Source: Roseimaritima sp. (lineage in GTDB: Bacteria; Planctomycetota; Planctomycetia; Pirellulales; Pirellulaceae). From it: a stretch of DNA of 10,700 nucleotides. The DNA lies in contig SLFV01000196.1 of NCBI GenBank assembly GCA_007124075.1, forward strand, positions 1 through 10,700, in the 5' to 3' direction. This document shows positions 6,836 to 10,700 of the stretch, piece after piece; within the stretch, counting starts at the first letter, position 1; every line of letters begins with the position of its first letter. The position numbers and the translations under genes are program-made. The notes beneath the pieces are model-generated. The model was not told the origin of the DNA and did not search any database. It worked only from the letters and a program-made list of their open reading frames with translations.

Positions 6836-7798
6836 GTGTCACGCTTCTCTTCCGCCCCTGTGTTTTCTATTATGGTCCCCTACACTGGGGATGATGCAGC
6901 ATTCGATTCCAGTTTGTTGTCGGTCCTGGAGAACAAACCCCCAGCATGCGAGGTTTTGGTTGTCCATGACGGCAGCTACGCCGATCCGTTCGCGTTGGGT
7001 GATGAAGTGCGGTTTGTGGTGGCAGGTGGCGGCAGTCTGCCCGCGATGATGCTGCAAGCCGCTGCACAGGCTCAAGGTCGCATCCTGCAGGTGGTTGCCG
7101 GGGGGCACTGCGCGACCAAGGGTTGGACGGAAGGCATTGTCAGTTGTTTTGATCAAGACGAAGTCGGTGCCGTGGTTCCGCTGACGTTAACCGCCGATCG
7201 GAGAAAAGTCTGCGATTTTGGCTGGTCGCAAACTGCGGCGCAGCTGTATCAGCCAATCGGTATTGGCCAACGGGATGCAAGCGATCGCGATCAGGCAAGG
7301 ATCGCCGGTGGTCCACTGCTATCAACATTTTGGAGAATGGAACTGCTGCGAGCAGTCAGCCAGTTGCCACATGCCAACGATCCCATTTTTGCGTCGGTAC
7401 TATGGACGTTTGTCGCCAACAGTTGCGGGATGCACGCGGTCGGCAATCAGGACTCGCGGATGCTTGCCCACAGCTTACCGACCGCCTCGTCGGTCTCTTT
7501 GGCAACAACCCGGCGAATCCAGTCATTGGTTACCGTGGTTGGCGATACCGCCGATCTGGGGTTCCGGCCCCTGGGGTTTCTCGCTGCGAGTCTGTATCCC
7601 TCGCGGTGGTCGGAACTCTGGGGAAGACTGACCGCTACCTCCGGGACGCGCTTCCTGCGGTCGGGGTTGAAGGAAAGGTTCCCTGGTGCGGTCGAAGCCT
7701 TGAGGGACAGCATGGCAGAGAACAGGGTTCGACGTACGATACCGATGGAGGCCTTGTCATCCGCACCGACTATTTCTGTTGGCAAGCGAGCCGCGTAG
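6836..7798 (+). CDS. Glycosyltransferase family 2-like protein lacking a DxD motif
   Basis: This 320-residue protein starts with the GT-A nucleotide-binding pattern: FSIMVPYTGDD (10-20), SLLSVLENKP (26-35) and EVLVVHDGSYADP (39-51). These correspond to the usual GT2 opening beta-strand, repeated SxL helix and DGSxD-like loop that bind the nucleotide sugar. At the position where GT2 enzymes carry the DxD metal-binding motif, it has QVVAGGHCATKGW (85-97) with no Asp. The C-terminal half is not clearly assignable. GTG 6836 is chosen as start because GGAGGG (6823-6828) lies 7 bases upstream; ATG 6812 and GTG 6773 are in frame. A role in transferring sugars in envelope or polysaccharide assembly is the family default, but absence of DxD makes activity uncertain. 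No other polysaccharide genes are nearby. It converges on scpB. Confidence 0.65.
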   Translation: MSRFSSAPVFSIMVPYTGDDAAFDSSLLSVLENKPPACEVLVVHDGSYADPFALGDEVRFVVAGGGSLPAMMLQAAAQAQGRILQVVAGGHCATKGWTEGIVSCFDQDEVGAVVPLTLTADRRKVCDFGWSQTAAQLYQPIGIGQRDASDRDQARIAGGPLLSTFWRMELLRAVSQLPHANDPIFASVLWTFVANSCGMHAVGNQDSRMLAHSLPTASSVSLATTRRIQSLVTVVGDTADLGFRPLGFLAASLYPSRWSELWGRLTATSGTRFLRSGLKERFPGAVEALRDSMAENRVRRTIPMEALSSAPTISVGKRAA

Positions 7799-7885
7799 TT
7801 GCCTGTTGTGAAAGGGGGCCGCCGCTTTGAAGGCCTCGCTAAACTATCGGCCTGGTACGAATCGGTCACTGGCCATTCGGCAGCG

Positions 7886-7910
7886 CCGCAGCGAGTGGGC
7901 ATCGCTGCGG
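7886..7910. terminator. Perfect 9-bp hairpin between convergent genes
   Basis: CCGCAGCGA (7886-7894) pairs exactly with TCGCTGCGG (7902-7910) around a 7-base loop. It lies 87 bases after the glycosyltransferase-like stop and about 135 bases beyond the scpB stop on the other strand. A compact GC-rich stem in a tail-to-tail gap suits a bidirectional terminator, but no T-run follows on either strand. No convincing gene was found in 7799-8044. Confidence 0.45.
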
Positions 7911-8044
7911 ACTGCGGTCAGGATTGCCGCTTCGTCTCATTGCGGCGAGAACGTGCGGGGTGTCGGAAAACAAAGGAAGATGCCCGCACCAAGCTGCACC
8001 AAACGTCGACGGACCGGAGGCCCCGGGACCCCGTGCAGAATGGG

Positions 8045-9223
8045 TTAATCCCAATCCTCATCTTCCGCATCGTCTTCGTCATCCCAGTCATCGTCATCGT
8101 CTAGCAGGTCGTCTTCGTCGTCCAGCTCGTCTTCATCACCAACCTCCCGCCACTCTTCTACGTCATCGTCGTCGTCTTCCTCGTCGTCATCGTCTAGGTC
8201 ATCTTCAGCCAGATCGTCGTCGTCGTCGTCGTCGTCGTCCCAGTCCTCGTCGTCGTCCCATTCATCATCCTCTTCATCGTCGTCGTCCCATTCATCATCC
8301 TCTTCATCGTCGTCGTCCCAGTCATCGTCCTCGTCACCGATGGCCGCATTTGGGGACGGCTGCAACGTCTCAGCGGCGGGGATTTCCAACGATTGAGCGG
8401 CGAGCTGATTTTCCGCTTCAAAATCATTCAATGCAGTAACCATGGCGATGCTCACGTTAGATTCCTCTTCATAATCGCTGGGGACAATGGAACAAGTAGG
8501 CATGGATGTCAAGTCTTGTTGTAACGCAGTATCGGCGGAGGAACCATCCTGCGGTTCGGTTTGTTCGGCAACAAAATCCTCCGGCTGCATATCAAAACGA
8601 ATATCGGGCAGCGCGTCTACACTCTGTAGCCCAAAGATTTGTAAAAATCGTTTAGTTGTTGAATAGAGGAAAGGTCGCCCCAATTCCTCACTGCGGCCAC
8701 TAATTCGAACCAAGTCCCGTTCCATCAACTGTCGCAGCAATTCCCCGCATGCCACCCCGCGAATTGCCTCCAGTTGGGCTCGCATGACGGGCTGGCGATA
8801 GGCAACGATTGCCAATGTCTCTAACGAAGGCCAGGAAAGCCGCAGCGGTTCGGGAACATGCCCCAACCGCCGAATCCATCCCGAGTATTGGGGTTGTGTC
8901 AATAGCTGATAGCCGCCGGCGACCGCTTCAACACGAATCGCTCGTAAGTGCTGCTCGTACAGTCCGTTTAGCTCCCCAACCAAGGTACGTGCCTCAGTTG
9001 CATCGGCCAACCCCGCCATTTGGCCTATTTTACGTGCGGTCAGCGGCTGTTTCGCCAGCAATAGTACCGCTTCGACCCGTTGCAGCTTGCTTTTCGCGTC
9101 TTCGGCTGTGGGCTGCAACCGCAGGTTCCATGCCGTCACCCGGTAGGGCCGACCACGATGGACCGGTGGGGCGGCCAGCCTTGTTCGCGAATGACGCCAG
9201 TATTCGTTACGATCAATCAACAC
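8045..9223 (-). CDS. scpB: Segregation and condensation protein ScpB with long acidic C-terminal tail
   Basis: Residues about 45-205 match the ScpB core: KLQRVEAVLLLAKQPLTARK (46-65), GGYQLLTQP (103-111), LSWPSLETLAIVAYRQPVMR (129-148), IRGV (154-157), and LVRISGRSEELGRPFLYSTT (171-190). ScpB forms two winged-helix domains and acts as a dimer with ScpA and SMC to compact and segregate the chromosome. Usual ScpB proteins are about 180-290 residues; this one has 392. After residue 205 comes a low-homology linker, and residues 297-392 are about four fifths Asp/Glu, with Trp at 302, 312, 322 and 328. The start at GTG 9223 keeps a conserved-looking N-terminus (WRHSRTRLAAPPVHR); no clear ribosome site precedes it. 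scpA is not in the window. The core call is secure; the tail's role is unknown. Confidence 0.9.
   Translation of the reverse strand: MLIDRNEYWRHSRTRLAAPPVHRGRPYRVTAWNLRLQPTAEDAKSKLQRVEAVLLLAKQPLTARKIGQMAGLADATEARTLVGELNGLYEQHLRAIRVEAVAGGYQLLTQPQYSGWIRRLGHVPEPLRLSWPSLETLAIVAYRQPVMRAQLEAIRGVACGELLRQLMERDLVRISGRSEELGRPFLYSTTKRFLQIFGLQSVDALPDIRFDMQPEDFVAEQTEPQDGSSADTALQQDLTSMPTCSIVPSDYEEESNVSIAMVTALNDFEAENQLAAQSLEIPAAETLQPSPNAAIGDEDDDWDDDDEEDDEWDDDDEEDDEWDDDEDWDDDDDDDDDLAEDDLDDDDEEDDDDDVEEWREVGDEDELDDEDDLLDDDDDWDDEDDAEDEDWD
8214..8239 (-). repeat. Trinucleotide microsatellite (TCG)8 in scpB tail
   Basis: On the plus strand the TCG unit repeats eight times without interruption from 8214, followed by TC. 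On the coding (minus) strand it encodes part of the nine-Asp run at residues 329-337 of ScpB. Slippage in such a tract would lengthen or shorten the tail in whole codons without frameshift. Confidence 0.85.
8261..8320 (-). repeat. Two exact 30-bp tandem copies in scpB tail
   Basis: Bases 8261-8290 and 8291-8320 are identical 30-mers, beginning TTCATCATCC and ending GTCGTCGTCCCA's last bases CCCA. They encode the decapeptide WDDDDEEDDE twice (residues 302-321) in the minus-strand scpB tail. A partial copy flanks them. The identity at third-codon positions points to recent duplication rather than protein-level selection alone. Confidence 0.85.
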
Positions 9224-9316
9224 GTAATTCGTTCAAGCTTCTAAAATAACGCTGCCACCCCGGCGCTGAAGGATGCAGACGGAAAAATTGGATACAATGC
9301 ATGCGGCAAAGCGATC

Positions 9317-9357
9317 GGCAGTCACAGACGGCCCGGCGCAGCGGCGGGGTTACTGCC
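9317..9357. promoter_or_regulatory. Imperfect inverted repeat in scpB/hypothetical divergent gap
   Basis: GGCAGTCAC (9317-9325) and GTTACTGCC (9349-9357) pair with a single mismatch. It lies in the 268-base gap between scpB and the divergent gene at 9492. A TACAAT hexamer at 9293-9298 resembles a -10 box for the plus strand, but no fitting -35 was found. Role unknown; it could be an operator or leader structure. The rest of the gap holds no gene that can be supported. Confidence 0.2.
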
Positions 9358-9491
9358 AGATGGACGATATATTCTTATCTGCCGTTCGCTTCAAGGGAAA
9401 TCCGAATTCGAGGCTGTGGACATAATCTTGCCGGTCCTATTCAACCGCAGCAAGCTACCATTGAAAAGCAAAACGGGAGCGAAACGTCAGC

Positions 9492-10169
9492 ATGATCCGA
9501 AAACGGTTCCGCCGCAATCTGTTGATCGTGACGGTGATTGGAATGACGTTGGTGGTTTGCGTCAGCAGCGTCACTTGGCTGCAGGGAAGTGTGTCGGGAA
9601 GCGAGTTTTCTCCAAGAAATTTCCAGGCGCGCGAATTTCACTACTGGGAAATCCCACTAGTCCACCTGCAAGTTTCGCCAATCAAGCGGCACGGGAGTGG
9701 CAGCGTGCTGACAAGATATCTGACCTCAGCACGGTTGATCGACTCCAAGTCAGAAAATTCGACGCGATCGCAAGATCTGACCAACGACCCTTGGCATCTG
9801 GTTCGTTGGTCGCGGAGCGGCAGGCTAATCAGCCAAGCCGATGCGGAACTGTTAGTCAGCCACCTGGAAGGTCCACTTGCCGATCAGTGGCACCAATGGT
9901 CCAAAGATCACCCGGAACAGGCAAAGGTGTTGTGGTCGGTCGTGCAACGTCTGGCGCTACGGGAATTGTACGTGTTGATCCCCGACCTCTTCGTGCTTGC
10001 CCAGTCGTCGCAACAGCCCGCAGAATTGGCAGCAAATCTCGCTCGGTTTATCGAAATACGGGTAGCAGAAATTGCTGCAGACTTGCATGAGACTGGCAAC
10101 TCGGGGCTAGCTGATCAGTTGCTCAGCGAGGCCGACGAAATTCAAAGGGACTTACGGCGTGTTAGATAA
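9492..10169 (+). CDS. Hypothetical membrane-anchored protein
   Basis: The family of this 225-residue protein is not recognised. A basic N-terminus (IRKRFRRN) precedes one hydrophobic segment at about residues 9-30, so it is probably an inner-membrane protein with the rest outside the cytoplasm (N-in by the positive-inside rule). The remainder is soluble: a mid-part rich in Ser, Trp and His, and a mainly helical C-terminal half (about 115-225) with a Leu/Ala-rich helix at 150-195 and a charged end (EADEIQRDLRRVR). No catalytic motif or Cys pair is seen; the only Cys is within the membrane segment. ATG 9492 is preferred; GGGAG (9475-9479) lies 12 bases upstream, a long spacing. A longer frame at 9416-10090 runs over the same DNA in another phase but lacks any recognisable features. 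It is followed by a hairpin and then the cysteine desulfurase gene. Confidence 0.6.
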   Translation: MIRKRFRRNLLIVTVIGMTLVVCVSSVTWLQGSVSGSEFSPRNFQAREFHYWEIPLVHLQVSPIKRHGSGSVLTRYLTSARLIDSKSENSTRSQDLTNDPWHLVRWSRSGRLISQADAELLVSHLEGPLADQWHQWSKDHPEQAKVLWSVVQRLALRELYVLIPDLFVLAQSSQQPAELAANLARFIEIRVAEIAADLHETGNSGLADQLLSEADEIQRDLRRVR

Positions 10170-10213
10170 GAGGATTGAACCTTTGGAGACCGCATGGGAA
10201 CATTGCAAAATCG

Positions 10214-10242
10214 GAGGTCGGACGCGGGGCGGTCCTCTTTTT
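10214..10242 (+). terminator. Hairpin plus T-run after the hypothetical gene
   Basis: GAGG (10214-10217) pairs with CCTC (10234-10237), directly followed by TTTTT (10238-10242). Alternatively GGAC (10220-10223) pairs with GTCC (10232-10235). The stems are short, so this is a weak intrinsic terminator candidate, but it is the only hairpin in the window with a T-run. It sits 45 bases after the stop at 10169 and 88 bases before the desulfurase start, so it may separate the two genes. Confidence 0.35.
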
Positions 10243-10329
10243 CAACACGCCGTTAGGTCACGGCCTCACCGACGATAGACGATTTCAAGAGTTACGTGCT
10301 GAACTGTCCGCCGGCACAACGCGGTAGCC

Positions 10330-10700
10330 ATGGATCTGATTTATTTAGACAATAACGCCACAACCGTCATCCTGCCTGAAGTCGTCGACGTGATGCGCCA
10401 GGCGTGGAGTCAGGGACCGCTGAATCCATCTAGTCAGCATGCGGCGGGTCGTCGTGCGCGTTCGTTATTAGACCAGGCAGCGTTCCAAATCGGCCAATGC
10501 CTAGGGGCACAAACGCACCGACCGGGCGGGCCACAGCTACTGTTCACTAGTGGCGGGACGGAGTCAAATAACCTTGCGCTGCACGGCGTGGGCCCTCCAC
10601 AAGCCCACTGGTTGATCTCGCGGATCGAACACCCCAGCATTTTGGAGGTTGCCAAATCCCACAACCAACATGGTAGAAACGTGCACTGGCTGCCGGTCAA
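10330..10700 (+). CDS. Cysteine desulfurase (NifS/IscS family, class V aminotransferase), 3'-partial
   Basis: The visible 123 codons start at ATG 10330 and run off the window. They carry family hallmarks: YLDNNATT (5-12), NPSSQHAAGRRAR (32-44), LLFTSGGTESNNLAL (70-84), where GGTESN binds the PLP phosphate, and ISRIEHPSILE (97-107), whose His stacks on the cofactor ring in known structures. The enzyme removes sulfur from L-cysteine to give alanine and a persulfide used for Fe-S clusters and tRNA thiolation; it acts in the cytoplasm. The PLP-lysine and catalytic Cys lie beyond the window, so the NifS-like versus IscS-like class cannot be decided and no symbol is given. No strong ribosome site precedes the ATG; the preceding 160 bases hold the hairpin and a tiny frame only. 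Confidence 0.92.
   Translation, partial: MDLIYLDNNATTVILPEVVDVMRQAWSQGPLNPSSQHAAGRRARSLLDQAAFQIGQCLGAQTHRPGGPQLLFTSGGTESNNLALHGVGPPQAHWLISRIEHPSILEVAKSHNQHGRNVHWLPV

Noticed and set aside
7827..8048. 73-residue basic plus-strand frame starting at TTG after an AAGGGGG stretch
   Set aside because: The ribosome-site match is fair, but the protein looks random and Arg-rich, resembles nothing known, and it overlaps the hairpin and scpB end. It is left unannotated.
8214..8330. CRISPR-like or tandem array
   Set aside because: Units are coding, in frame, without spacers; they belong to the scpB tail.
8194..8427. Minus-strand frame rich in Thr and Met
   Set aside because: Shifted phase of the scpB acidic repeats, with no start context and no recognisable domain.
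7924..8439. Plus-strand frame of 171 codons rich in Arg, His and Pro
   Set aside because: It is the antisense reading of the GAC/GAT-rich acidic scpB tail; composition is a by-product of the repeats.
9416..10090. 224-codon plus-strand frame overlapping the hypothetical gene
   Set aside because: The 9492 frame has a basic N-terminus plus a clean membrane segment and helical C-terminus; the other phase lacks structure.

Overview
The window looks like a chromosomal segment of a planctomycete, most likely a Pirellulaceae-type (Rhodopirellula-like) bacterium. This is inferred from the gene style, not from a marker: moderately GC-rich DNA, a kinase-linked ATPase, a DUF2092-like/TlpA-type lipid-side redoxin, a phytanoyl-CoA dioxygenase family enzyme, an orphan GspF-like protein, an ScpB with a very acidic tail, and sparse, partly non-ATG starts. 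No rRNA, tRNA, CRISPR array, insertion sequence or phage gene was seen.

Layout. At 3-1166 (+) lies the 3' part of a gene whose first visible residues resemble the end of a Ser/Thr kinase domain, followed by an AAA/STAND-type ATPase. At 1399-2859 (+) is an exported protein with a C-terminal thioredoxin-like domain carrying CGPC. A strong hairpin (2890-2941) separates it from an orphan type II secretion F-family membrane protein at 3000-4040 (+). This converges on a PhyH-type dioxygenase (4095-4928, -). A 120-base divergent region then leads to a tightly coupled pair (+): a HEAT-repeat protein (5049-5567) and a membrane-anchored endonuclease/exonuclease/phosphatase (EEP) fold protein (5567-6616) that appears to have lost catalytic residues. 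A glycosyltransferase-2-like gene (6836-7798, +) converges on scpB (8045-9223, -), with a perfect 9-bp hairpin between them. Divergent from scpB is an unknown membrane-anchored protein (9492-10169, +), then a hairpin plus T-run, then the start of a cysteine desulfurase gene (10330 onward, +) cut by the window end.

The genes are mostly single or paired housekeeping and envelope functions rather than one pathway. No clearly new multi-gene system is visible. The most unusual items are the ScpB acidic tail (about 80% Asp/Glu over 96 residues, with tryptophans at 10-residue steps and an exact 30-bp DNA repeat) and the HEAT/pseudo-EEP gene pair.
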